Shown: piece after piece, positions 34,388-42,542 of the stretch
Position numbering within the stretch: position 1 is the stretch's first letter
How the letters are laid out: the number at the start of each line of letters is the position of its first letter
NCBI GenBank assembly: GCA_035654655.1
Contig: DASRWI010000017.1
Span: forward strand, 62,001-126,000
Direction of reading: 5' to 3'
Source of the DNA: DASRWI01 sp035654655
GTDB taxonomy: Bacteria; Bacteroidota; Ignavibacteria; Ignavibacteriales; Ignavibacteriaceae
DNA length: 64,000 bases
The notes under the pieces: generated by a model
Databases searched by the model: none
Told to the model about the DNA's origin: nothing
Seen by the model: only the letters and a program-made list of their open reading frames with translations
Program-made: the position numbers and the translations under genes

Positions 34388-35686
34388 TTAAGCTTCTATT
34401 GTTCTTCCAAAAATTACATCAATATTTTTTAACAAATCTTTATTATTAAAAACTTCTTCTAACTCTTCCTTCTTTAAATATTTCATTACTTCAGAAGAAT
34501 TTAATAGTTCATCTTTAAGATTTTTTTCTTTATTCTGCCAAACATCCATTGATGAAGTTTGGACTAATCTATACGCATCTTCCCTACTAGCACCTTTGTT
34601 GACAAGTTTCAATAAAATTGTTTGTGAAAAAATTAAACCTCTTGTAAGGTTTAAATTCTTCATCATATTTTCAGGATATATAATCAAATTATCAATCAAC
34701 TTAATCATCAGGTTCAACATATAATCCAAACCAATGCAGCTGTCAGGCATAATAATTCTCTCAACGGATGAATGCGAAATATCTCTTTCATGCCATAATG
34801 CAACATCCTCCAAAGCTGCCATTGCATTCCCTCTTAACACTCTTGCTAATCCTGTTATTCTTTCACTAATAATTGGATTACGTTTATGCGGCATTGCAGA
34901 TGAGCCTTTTTGCCCTTTTGAAAAATATTCTTCTGCTTCGAGAACTTCTGTACGCTGAAGATGTCTTATTTCAATTGCAATCTTCTCTAAAGTTGCACCA
35001 ATAATAGCAAGTACACTCATAAACTCAGCGTGCCTATCTCTTTGAACAACTTGAGTAGAAACCGGTGCCGGTTGCAATCCCATTTTTTCACAAACATACT
35101 TTTCAACATCAGGACTCAAATGCATAAAGGTTCCAACTGCGCCAGATATTTTACCAACGCTTATTATTTTAATTGCATTCTCAAGACGGGTAATATTTCT
35201 CTTAGTTTCTTCATACCATAATGCAAACTTCAGTCCCATAGTTACAGGCTCTGCGTGAATACCGTGAGACCTTCCAATGCAAAAAGTATATTTATGTTCC
35301 TTCCCTCTTTTTTGTAAAGCATCTTTAAGTGAATACAATCTTTTAAGTAATTGTTCACCTGCAGCTTTAAGCTGATAAGATAAAGCAGTATCAAGTACAT
35401 CTGATGATGTCATTCCATAATGAATATGTCTTGAAGCTGGACCAACATATTCGCCAACGTTTGTTAAGAATGCAATCACATCGTGCTTGGTAGTTTCTTC
35501 TATTTCAAGAACTCTCTTAATATCATAATCAGCTTTAGATTTTATTTGTTCAAAATCTTCTTTAGGAATATCTCCCATATTAGTACGTGCTTCGCAAGCA
35601 AAAATTTCAATCTTCAGCCAAGTATCATATTTAAATTTATCTGACCAAATGTTTCCCATCTCAGGGAGAGTATACCTTTCGATCAT
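34388..35686 (-). CDS. purB: Adenylosuccinate lyase
   Basis: It removes fumarate from SAICAR and from adenylosuccinate in purine synthesis. The 432-residue length is typical of the shorter bacterial PurB. The fumarase/aspartase superfamily signature GSSAMPHKRNP lies near residue 260; GMTSSDVLDTA and GRSHGIHAEP (catalytic His) are also present. The ATG overlaps the htrA stop by 4 bases and has GGAGAAAAG upstream. It is the last gene of a plsY-htrA-purB run. Confidence 0.96.
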   Translation of the reverse strand: MIERYTLPEMGNIWSDKFKYDTWLKIEIFACEARTNMGDIPKEDFEQIKSKADYDIKRVLEIEETTKHDVIAFLTNVGEYVGPASRHIHYGMTSSDVLDTALSYQLKAAGEQLLKRLYSLKDALQKRGKEHKYTFCIGRSHGIHAEPVTMGLKFALWYEETKRNITRLENAIKIISVGKISGAVGTFMHLSPDVEKYVCEKMGLQPAPVSTQVVQRDRHAEFMSVLAIIGATLEKIAIEIRHLQRTEVLEAEEYFSKGQKGSSAMPHKRNPIISERITGLARVLRGNAMAALEDVALWHERDISHSSVERIIMPDSCIGLDYMLNLMIKLIDNLIIYPENMMKNLNLTRGLIFSQTILLKLVNKGASREDAYRLVQTSSMDVWQNKEKNLKDELLNSSEVMKYLKKEELEEVFNNKDLLKNIDVIFGRTIEA

Positions 35687-36852
35687 CTTTTCTCCAGCTT
35701 CATTGATATATTTTTTTCTTCATTATCACGAAGAACTTTTATGTTAATTTTTTGACCTGCTCTAAATTCCTGAAAAATTCCTTCAATTGTTTGAACATTA
35801 CTTACTTTATAATCTTCTATCTGCTCAATGATATCACCAACCTTTAAATCAGACCTTGCAGCAGGAGTGTTTGGCAGAACTTGAGTTATGATTACCCCTC
35901 GTGTTGTTTCCAATTTATAATATTTAGCAATTTCATCATCGATAGTTTGAACTCTCAAACCAATATCAAAATCCCTGTCAATTTTTCCTTTGTCTTTAAG
36001 TTCCTGAATAATATTCTTAACTTTATTTATAGGAATTGCAAAGCCTAAACCAATATTTCCTTGAACTCCGCCAGCAGTATAGATAAGTGTATTCATTCCA
36101 ATGATTTCTCCAAAAGCATTAACAAGAGGACCACCGCTGTTTCCTCCATTAATAGCTGCATCTGTCTGAATCATGTTCAAGTAATATCTTTTATTTATAG
36201 GTTCGAGATTCATTCCTTTTGCACTTACAACCCCAACTGTTACAGTAGGCTGGTCATTCAATGCAAATAAACCAAAAGGATTTCCTAAAGCAATCACCCA
36301 TTCACCAATAATTACATTATCAGAATTCCCTAAAGTCATATACGGAAGATTATTAGCATCAATTTTTAAAAGGCAAATATCAGAAGTTGGGTCTGTCCCA
36401 ACAACTTTTGCATTATAATGTTTTCCATTAGTCATCGTTACAGTTATTTCAGCAGCATTACCTGCAACGTGGTCATTAGTTACAATGTATCCATCTGCTG
36501 AAATTAAATAGCCTGAACCAAGCCCCATAACCTTTTGATTGTAATTTCCTCTATCACCAAAAAACTGTCTGAAAAATGGGTCGTCCATCAATGAACCGAA
36601 AGGGTCTCTGTACTTTACAATTTCAGTAACGTTAATACCTACAACAGCGGGGCTAACTTTTTTTACTGTCTCTGTAATAATATTATTTCTTGAAGATGAT
36701 ATTGCATTATTAACATTTGTTTTTAGTGTATCTATATCTGTTTCCTGATATAAAGGTTTAGCATCAGATTTTACTATATAAAAAATAGAACCTGATAAAA
36801 CCAGGAAAGCCAAAATAAAAGTTATAATCTTACTTTTATTACTCATTTTCAT
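35683..36852 (-). CDS. HtrA/Deg family periplasmic serine protease with one PDZ domain
   Basis: A 389-residue S1C protease. An N-terminal hydrophobic segment (about 8-28) acts as an anchor or signal. The catalytic triad is His128 in TNDHVAG, Asp158 in TSDICLL and Ser239 in GGNSGGPL. A single PDZ domain (about 295-385) places it nearer DegS/DegQ-like forms than two-PDZ DegP. It degrades or senses misfolded envelope proteins. It overlaps plsY upstream and purB downstream by 4 bases each, so the three are translationally coupled. A second ATG at codon 3 is an alternative start. Confidence 0.93.
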   Translation of the reverse strand: MKMSNKSKIITFILAFLVLSGSIFYIVKSDAKPLYQETDIDTLKTNVNNAISSSRNNIITETVKKVSPAVVGINVTEIVKYRDPFGSLMDDPFFRQFFGDRGNYNQKVMGLGSGYLISADGYIVTNDHVAGNAAEITVTMTNGKHYNAKVVGTDPTSDICLLKIDANNLPYMTLGNSDNVIIGEWVIALGNPFGLFALNDQPTVTVGVVSAKGMNLEPINKRYYLNMIQTDAAINGGNSGGPLVNAFGEIIGMNTLIYTAGGVQGNIGLGFAIPINKVKNIIQELKDKGKIDRDFDIGLRVQTIDDEIAKYYKLETTRGVIITQVLPNTPAARSDLKVGDIIEQIEDYKVSNVQTIEGIFQEFRAGQKINIKVLRDNEEKNISMKLEKR

Positions 36853-37466
36853 TTAACTTCCTTCTTAAAATATATTTCTTGTAATGGTTCAAAATGTTTT
36901 GATAAAATTAAAATCATTAATCCCGTTGTAAATAATGCTACAAACCTTTGGTCTGCTATTGGATTTACATAAAGGGTATATACATTTGATGTGAATAAGA
37001 TAATAACGAGTGTTAATATTAAAGCAGCTACATTGGAGATTATTATTTCTCTTTTAATAAAATAAATTATCCCAAATATTACTAACCAGAGAAAAGGCAT
37101 AACTGGAATTAATAACAATGTTCCTCCCGCTGCAGTAGCTAATCCTCTTCCTCCATTAAATTTTATCCATGGATTGTAGCAGTGGCTAAAAACTGCAAAT
37201 GTTAATGCCAAAGCCGGATAAATAAATTCATTTGGAGATAATATTACCATTGAAAGAAAGACTGCTAACAATCCTTTTAATGCATCAACGGCTAAAACTA
37301 TTATTCCAATGAATTTTGAGTTAGTAACTTCATATGTATTCATTGCTCCAACATTGCCTGTCCCCTCTTTGGTTATATCTTTTCCTTCAATTAAATGAAG
37401 AACAATATAAGCCGTTGGAATGGAGCCTAATAAATATCCGATAATAGAAGATAGTATATAATACAT
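36849..37466 (-). CDS. plsY: Glycerol-3-phosphate acyltransferase PlsY
   Basis: A 205-residue integral membrane enzyme that uses acyl phosphate to acylate glycerol-3-phosphate, the first step of phospholipid synthesis. Family motifs are GYLLGSIPTAYI, GTGNVGAMNTYEV and FNGGRGLATAAGG, spread over about five membrane helices. It is first in the plsY-htrA-purB operon. The grouping of lipid synthesis, envelope protease and purine synthesis looks incidental. Confidence 0.95.
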   Translation of the reverse strand: MYYILSSIIGYLLGSIPTAYIVLHLIEGKDITKEGTGNVGAMNTYEVTNSKFIGIIVLAVDALKGLLAVFLSMVILSPNEFIYPALALTFAVFSHCYNPWIKFNGGRGLATAAGGTLLLIPVMPFLWLVIFGIIYFIKREIIISNVAALILTLVIILFTSNVYTLYVNPIADQRFVALFTTGLMILILSKHFEPLQEIYFKKEVK

Positions 37467-37565
37467 AGTTATTATTTTTATTATTACTTAAAAATAACAA
37501 AAAGCATTAAAAGAAATAAGGGGTTGGAATAGAAGTTCCGCCATTCTATTAAAATGGCAGATAAA

Positions 37566-38327
37566 TTAAACATCTTTAGGTTGAAAAATCTTTACATCTA
37601 CTCCTGTGGACCCTACAATGTGGTCCGGAGGTCTGCCTGTTGCCGGTAATCCATCGAGCTTAATTAATGAATCATCATAAGAAGGAATTTCAGTTACACA
37701 TAAAGGATATGCAGTATGGTTTACCTGAATACTAAATAGTTTCTTGTTTTCAGTTTCTCCATACAATAAATATCTTTCTATTAAAAAAAACTCAAGAGAA
37801 CCTTGTATAGCAAAGAATTCTTTTCCAGTGATTTTATATTCAAAATAGGAATCATAATAACCGGGTTCATTCTTTCTTGAAACTTTATATGTAATGCTTC
37901 CTGATATTTCTCCTTTTACTGCATCAATGTATGAATGCTTATAATTTAGCTGCATAAGCTTGGCTACTTCAACTGCAACCCATTGATCAGCATCCAGTGA
38001 ATAAAACCAAACACCCGGAACACCTTCTTCATTAAAAACATAAGTCCTAACATTAACTTCCCTGAAACTATTTATTTTTAAAATAGTTGGAAGCATTGCC
38101 GGTCGTACATCCTCAAGAAAGAATGGGGTAATACCTATATAAGCTTTCTTATCAAACGTATCAACATATAAACCTTTTGGCAAGGTCATCTGAATAACGG
38201 CTGGGTCAATTTCCCAATGAAGAAATAAAAGGTCTCTCCATTTTTGATACATTATCACTGTATCGTTAAGAGGTTCTAATCGTAAATCTAATCTGGTTTT
38301 ATTACTGGGTAGTTTCATATACATCAT
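37566..38327 (-). CDS. DUF2071 family protein (YqjF-like)
   Basis: A 253-residue DUF2071 protein with the family motifs WRDLLFLHWEIDP, LPKGLYVDTFD, YIGITPFFLEDVRP, INSFREVNVRTYV and GVWFYSLDAD. The family has an acetoacetate decarboxylase-like fold but no established reaction. It has no signal or membrane segment. Three ATGs lie within the first four codons with no Shine-Dalgarno sequence, so the exact start is uncertain. It is divergent from yjbQ, with 73 bases between the starts. A nested dyad (GCCATT/AATGGC, 37540-37558) lies just beyond its stop. Confidence 0.85.
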   Translation of the reverse strand: MMYMKLPSNKTRLDLRLEPLNDTVIMYQKWRDLLFLHWEIDPAVIQMTLPKGLYVDTFDKKAYIGITPFFLEDVRPAMLPTILKINSFREVNVRTYVFNEEGVPGVWFYSLDADQWVAVEVAKLMQLNYKHSYIDAVKGEISGSITYKVSRKNEPGYYDSYFEYKITGKEFFAIQGSLEFFLIERYLLYGETENKKLFSIQVNHTAYPLCVTEIPSYDDSLIKLDGLPATGRPPDHIVGSTGVDVKIFQPKDV

Positions 38328-38400
38328 TTCATTATTCTGAGTTAAAATATAAATTTAATTTCAGTATTAATTGTTAATTGCATAACATGAAAATTTGATT

Positions 38401-38817
38401 ATGATAATTCAAAAAGAAATAACGCTGTCTCCTAAACCAATGGGATTCCATTTAATTACCAATGAAATTTTAAAAGAGATTCCGGAGATTAAAGATGTTA
38501 AAACAGGATTGCTCAATTTATTTATTAAACATACATCAGCATCATTAAGCATAAACGAAAATGCTGACCCTGATGTTAGAAGTGACCTTGAAAAACATTT
38601 CAATAAAATTGCTCCCGAAAACGCTCCATATTACGACCATACTTCAGAAGGTTCAGACGATATGCCTTCACATATCAAAGTAGCACTTATTGGGAGTTCA
38701 TTAACTTTACCCATTACAAATGGTGAATTAAATTTCGGTACCTGGCAGGGAATTTATCTTGGCGAGCACAGAAGAGGAAATCGCAGAAGAAAAATAATTA
38801 TTACTATATTTACATAA
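38401..38817 (+). CDS. yjbQ: YjbQ/UPF0047 family protein
   Basis: A small beta-barrel protein of 138 residues from the ATG at 38401; a TTG two codons earlier is unlikely. It carries the family signature HTSASLSINENADPDVRSDL, then HTSEGSDDMPSHIK, GSSLTLPI and GTWQGIYLGEHR. The family has been called secondary thiamine-phosphate synthase from weak activity in vitro, but its real role is unclear. It is followed by coaD after 19 bases. Confidence 0.92.
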   Translation: MIIQKEITLSPKPMGFHLITNEILKEIPEIKDVKTGLLNLFIKHTSASLSINENADPDVRSDLEKHFNKIAPENAPYYDHTSEGSDDMPSHIKVALIGSSLTLPITNGELNFGTWQGIYLGEHRRGNRRRKIIITIFT

Positions 38818-38836
38818 ACAAAAAATTATTATTCTT

Positions 38837-39313
38837 ATGAAAAAAGCAATTTACCCCGGAACTTTTGATCCAGTTACCTATGGTCATATTGATATAATTA
38901 AAAAAGCATTAGAAATTTTTGATGAAGTTATAGTAACCGTTGCTGTCAATCCAACCAAGACTCCTCTATTCTCTTTAGATGAACGTTTAAAAATGTTAAA
39001 TGAAAGTTTATTGGTATATAAGAATATCAAAGTAGATTCTTTTGATGGATTGGTTGTTGATTATGCAAAAAAAGTAGGTGCACACGGAATAATTAGAGGG
39101 CTTAGAGCAGTAAGTGATTTTGAGTATGAATTTCAAATGGCGCTGATGAACAGGAAATTAGCTAATGATATTACTACAGTATTTTTATTGCCGCACGAGA
39201 AATATATCTATGTCAATTCAACGATAATAAAAAACCTTGCCAGTCTAAAAAGTGACGTAAGTGAATTTGTTCCACCCCCTGTAAATGAGGCTTTTCAAAA
39301 GAAATTTAAGTAA
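38837..39313 (+). CDS. coaD: Phosphopantetheine adenylyltransferase
   Basis: It catalyses the fourth step of coenzyme A synthesis, joining ATP and 4'-phosphopantetheine. The 158 residues start with the nucleotidyltransferase motif YPGTFDPVTYGHIDI (the T/HxGH family motif), followed by RGLRAVSDFEYEFQMALMN and the C-terminal YVNSTIIKNLASLKSDVSEF (ISSS-like loop). No partner CoA genes are nearby. Confidence 0.96.
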   Translation: MKKAIYPGTFDPVTYGHIDIIKKALEIFDEVIVTVAVNPTKTPLFSLDERLKMLNESLLVYKNIKVDSFDGLVVDYAKKVGAHGIIRGLRAVSDFEYEFQMALMNRKLANDITTVFLLPHEKYIYVNSTIIKNLASLKSDVSEFVPPPVNEAFQKKFK

Positions 39314-39316
39314 GCT

Positions 39317-39356
39317 AAAAAAGTTAAACAGATTCAATTTTTAAACTTTTTTATTT
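39317..39356 (+). terminator. Weak hairpin after coaD
   Basis: AAAAAAGTT and AACTTTTTT flank an 18-base AT-rich loop just after coaD. The stem is almost all A-T with a T-run, so this is only a possible terminator. Confidence 0.3.
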
Positions 39357-39409
39357 AGGTAAAAGCTTAACTTTTATGTCTTTTTTGCATTAAATAAAAT
39401 AAAAATAGC

Positions 39410-39440
39410 TTGCTTATTCATAAAAACAAAAATATGTTTA
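39410..39440 (+). promoter_or_regulatory. Candidate promoter of the aminotransferase-pckA operon
   Basis: TTG (39410-39412), 20 bases, then TATGTTTA (39433-39440), seven of eight positions of TAnnTTTG. The predicted start is about 43 bases before the aminotransferase ATG. The spacing is identical to the suf and tRNA promoters. Confidence 0.42.
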
Positions 39441-39489
39441 AATAGTAATTTTTCACCTTTTATATGGTGTACAATAATTCTGGAGAAAT

Positions 39490-40707
39490 ATGAGTATTAG
39501 TCAAATAGGTAAAATAATAAAAACCTCTCCAACTCTTAAGCTAAATGAAAAAGCAGCGATATTAAGAGAAAAAGGAGACCCTGTTATACATCTTGGCGGA
39601 GGAGAACCAAAAAGCAAAGCGCCAATGGATGCGATTCTTGCTGCATCAGCAAATTTAAATACAGGAGAAATCCGCTATGCACCTGCAGATGGTATTCCAT
39701 CTTTAAAAAAAGCAATCATCAGATATACTGAAGAATTTTATGGTAGAAAAGTAAATCCTGAAAATGTTATGGCTTCAGGTGGTGCTAAACAGGCACTTAT
39801 GTGTGCTATGCAGGCAATCTTAAATCCTCAAGAAGAAATTTTATATCCTGCTCCTTATTGGGTGAGCTATCCTGAAATGGCAAAATTATGCGGAGCTATT
39901 GGTGTCCCGGTTTATGCAGAAGATGGTTCTTTTTATCCAAGAATAAGAGACTTTGAAATGCGCGTTGGTCCTTATACCAAAGCTATTATAATCAACAGTC
40001 CAAACAACCCATCGGGTGCAATGTACTCAGAACAATTCATTGCTGAAATAGTTGAGTTCTGTGAAAAAAGAGATTTGTATTTAATAATGGATGATATTTA
40101 TCATCGTTTAATTTTTGATAATAGAAAAGTTATTAGTGTTTATAAATTTGCAAAGAACTTATCTGAAAATTCTAAACTAATCATAATCAATGGTGTATCT
40201 AAACAGTACGCTATGACTGGTTTTAGAATTGGCTGGGCTGTTGCAAATAAAAATTTAATTGAAGTTATGGCAAACATTCAGGGACATCAAACTTCAGGTC
40301 CTTCTATTCTATTACAGCAGGCTGCTGTTGGTGCAATCAATGGAATTCAATCAAGCGTTGAAAGTCTTAGAGTAACATTGGAAAATAACCGTAACGTTTT
40401 AATAGACCAGTTACGTTCTTTTGAAGGTGTTAAAGTTTCTGTTCCAGATGGAACTTTTTATTGCTTTGCTGACTTCAGTTACTACAATAAAAATTCACAG
40501 CAATTATCAGAATTTCTTATCGACAAAGTAATGGTTCTTACTGTTCCAGGTGTGGAATTCGGTATGGATGGATATTTACGTATCAGCTATTGCGGAACAA
40601 TTAAAGATATCAATGAAGGGATTGAAAGGATGAAATGGGCTCTTGATCCTAATTCACCAAATGAATTATATATTGGAGACCGTAAGTTAGTGAGGGATTG
40701 GTCATGA
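39490..40707 (+). CDS. PLP-dependent aminotransferase, class I (aspartate aminotransferase-like)
   Basis: A 405-residue fold-type I aminotransferase of the AspB/I-gamma type. The PLP lysine is Lys238 in NGVSKQYAMTGFRIGW. Other hallmarks are GGGEPKSKAP, ASGGAKQALMCAMQ, NSPNNPSGAMYS and the C-terminal LRISYCGT (substrate-carboxylate Arg). Aspartate is the most likely amino donor, though other amino acids are possible. TGGAGAAAT precedes the ATG. It overlaps pckA by 4 bases; the pair could link aspartate and oxaloacetate to PEP. Confidence 0.9.
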   Translation: MSISQIGKIIKTSPTLKLNEKAAILREKGDPVIHLGGGEPKSKAPMDAILAASANLNTGEIRYAPADGIPSLKKAIIRYTEEFYGRKVNPENVMASGGAKQALMCAMQAILNPQEEILYPAPYWVSYPEMAKLCGAIGVPVYAEDGSFYPRIRDFEMRVGPYTKAIIINSPNNPSGAMYSEQFIAEIVEFCEKRDLYLIMDDIYHRLIFDNRKVISVYKFAKNLSENSKLIIINGVSKQYAMTGFRIGWAVANKNLIEVMANIQGHQTSGPSILLQQAAVGAINGIQSSVESLRVTLENNRNVLIDQLRSFEGVKVSVPDGTFYCFADFSYYNKNSQQLSEFLIDKVMVLTVPGVEFGMDGYLRISYCGTIKDINEGIERMKWALDPNSPNELYIGDRKLVRDWS

Positions 40708-42362
40708 GTAAATATTTAGAATTCAATACTCCTGCCAGTAAAGAAGCTAAAGAATTAGCTTCAGATTTTAAACTAGATACCCTTGGATTAAAATATCTTG
40801 ATAGAGTTTATTGGAATCTTCCTGATGAAGCTTTATATGAAGAAGCAATTTTCAGAAATGAAGCTCATATGTCTTTCGGTGGACCTTTAATTGTTAAAAC
40901 CGGAAAACATACTGCACGTGCTGCAGCAGATAAATTTATTGTTAAAGAAGATTCTTCAGAAAAAGATATTTGGTGGGGCAATTATAATCGCCCATACACT
41001 TTAGAAAAATTCAATGCTTTGATGGCTCGCTTTCAGGCTTGGGCTCAAGGTGAAGAATTTTATGTTCAGGATTGTTATGCAGGTGCTGACCCTGAGTATC
41101 GCCTGCCTATCAGAATCATTACTGAAAAAGCATGGCATAGTCTTTTTGCACGTAATATGTTTATTACAACTGCTGACCAGAATGAATTAAAGAAGTTTAT
41201 TCCGGAATTCACAGTAATAGCAGTTCCCGGATTTAAACTTGATCCAATAATTGACGGCACAAGAAGTGAGACGGGAATTATCTTAAACTTCCAGGCACGT
41301 ACTGCAATTGTTGCAAATACCTTATATGGCGGTGAAATTAAAAAATCAGTTTTCACTCTTCTTAATTTCTTACTTACATATCAGGATGTATTACCAATGC
41401 ACTGCTCAGCCAACGTAGGTAAAGATGGTGATGCTGCATTGTTCTTTGGATTAAGCGGAACAGGGAAAACAACATTATCAGCTGACCCTAAAAGAAAACT
41501 TATCGGCGATGACGAACATGGCTGGAGTTCGAATGGTATCTTCAATTTTGAAGGCGGCTGTTATGCAAAAGTAATTCGTCTATCAGGAGACCACGAACCT
41601 GAAATTTTTGCCTGCACAAGAAAATTTGGAACTATACTTGAAAATGTTGTATACGATCCAATTACCAGAAAAATAGATTTGGATGATGATAAAATTACTG
41701 AAAACACTCGTGCATCATATCCATTGGAATTTATTCCTAACATAGTTCCTGAAAGATATGCACATTCACATCCAAAAAATATAATCTTTTTAACTTGCGA
41801 TGCTTCAGGAGTAATGCCTCCAATAGCAAGATTAAACCCTGAACAAGCTCAATACCATTTCATCAGCGGTTATACATCAAAGATAGCCGGGACTGAAATT
41901 GGATTAGGCATTGAACCACAAATTACATTCTCAGCTTGCTTCGGTGCTCCATTTATGGTAAGACATCCATTCGCATATGCAGAAATGTTAAAGCAAAGAA
42001 TGCTAAAACATAAAGCAAATGTATGGCTTGTAAATACCGGATGGGTTGGCGGAAGATTTGGTGTTGGTAAACGTATCAGCATCAGACATACACGTAACTT
42101 GTTAAATGCTGCATTAGAAGGTAAACTTGATAATGTAGAATACAGAAAAGATAAGTTGTTCGGATTCGAAGTGCCTGTAACTTGTCCTGATGTACCGGAA
42201 GATGTATTAGAACCATCCAATAGCTGGGGCAGCAAGGATGAATACTGGAAAAAGTATGATGCATTAGCAGCAAGATTTATAGAAAACTTTAAGCTGTTCA
42301 GGAACGGCACTTCAGATGAAGTTGCAAATGCAGGTCCAAAAAGACTAAGCACAATAAAGTAA
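40704..42362 (+). CDS. pckA: Phosphoenolpyruvate carboxykinase (ATP)
   Basis: It converts oxaloacetate and ATP to PEP and CO2 in gluconeogenesis, or runs in reverse to fix CO2 and make ATP. The kinase motif FFGLSGTGKTTLSADP, the metal site GDDEHGWSSNGIFNFEGGCYAK and the adenine-binding region mark the ATP type, distinct from the GTP enzyme. The ATG at 40704 overlaps the aminotransferase stop and is preceded by GTGAGGGA; a frame opening two codons earlier at a TTG is unlikely. The protein is 552 residues. A UUCG-type terminator follows. Confidence 0.96.
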   Translation: MSKYLEFNTPASKEAKELASDFKLDTLGLKYLDRVYWNLPDEALYEEAIFRNEAHMSFGGPLIVKTGKHTARAAADKFIVKEDSSEKDIWWGNYNRPYTLEKFNALMARFQAWAQGEEFYVQDCYAGADPEYRLPIRIITEKAWHSLFARNMFITTADQNELKKFIPEFTVIAVPGFKLDPIIDGTRSETGIILNFQARTAIVANTLYGGEIKKSVFTLLNFLLTYQDVLPMHCSANVGKDGDAALFFGLSGTGKTTLSADPKRKLIGDDEHGWSSNGIFNFEGGCYAKVIRLSGDHEPEIFACTRKFGTILENVVYDPITRKIDLDDDKITENTRASYPLEFIPNIVPERYAHSHPKNIIFLTCDASGVMPPIARLNPEQAQYHFISGYTSKIAGTEIGLGIEPQITFSACFGAPFMVRHPFAYAEMLKQRMLKHKANVWLVNTGWVGGRFGVGKRISIRHTRNLLNAALEGKLDNVEYRKDKLFGFEVPVTCPDVPEDVLEPSNSWGSKDEYWKKYDALAARFIENFKLFRNGTSDEVANAGPKRLSTIK

Positions 42363-42365
42363 AAT

Positions 42366-42395
42366 TAAAAAGCGAACTTCGGTTCGCTTTTTTTA
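42366..42395 (+). terminator. Strong terminator with a TTCG tetraloop after pckA
   Basis: AAAAAGCGAAC and GTTCGCTTTTT enclose TTCG, followed by more T residues. A textbook rho-independent terminator. Confidence 0.93.
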
Positions 42396-42421
42396 TGTAC
42401 AGACATCTGGAGCACACGACA

Positions 42422-42513
42422 AACTATCATAGGGTAGTTCCCCCGCCTTGAGCGGATAAGGGACGACCGTGGTTTATCCCACATAGTGGTGCCTATGGCA
42501 TCTGACATATGTG
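42422..42513. other. Structured, relatively GC-rich spacer with three dyads
   Basis: Between the pckA terminator and the repeat-protein gene are AACTA/TAGTT (42422-42439), GGATAA/TTATCC (42454-42479) and CACATA/TATGTG (42480-42513), the last enclosing TGCC-TAT-GGCA (42490-42500). The base composition stands out from the AT-rich surroundings. It could be a decayed repeat or a folded RNA; the CCTATGG core is shared with the element at 4571-4658. Confidence 0.4.
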
Positions 42514-42542
42514 AGTTAGAAATTTAAATTGAACGATAGATG

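Noticed and set aside
41870..42352. A 160-residue open frame on the minus strand
   Set aside because: It is antisense to pckA and has no homology features or ribosome site.
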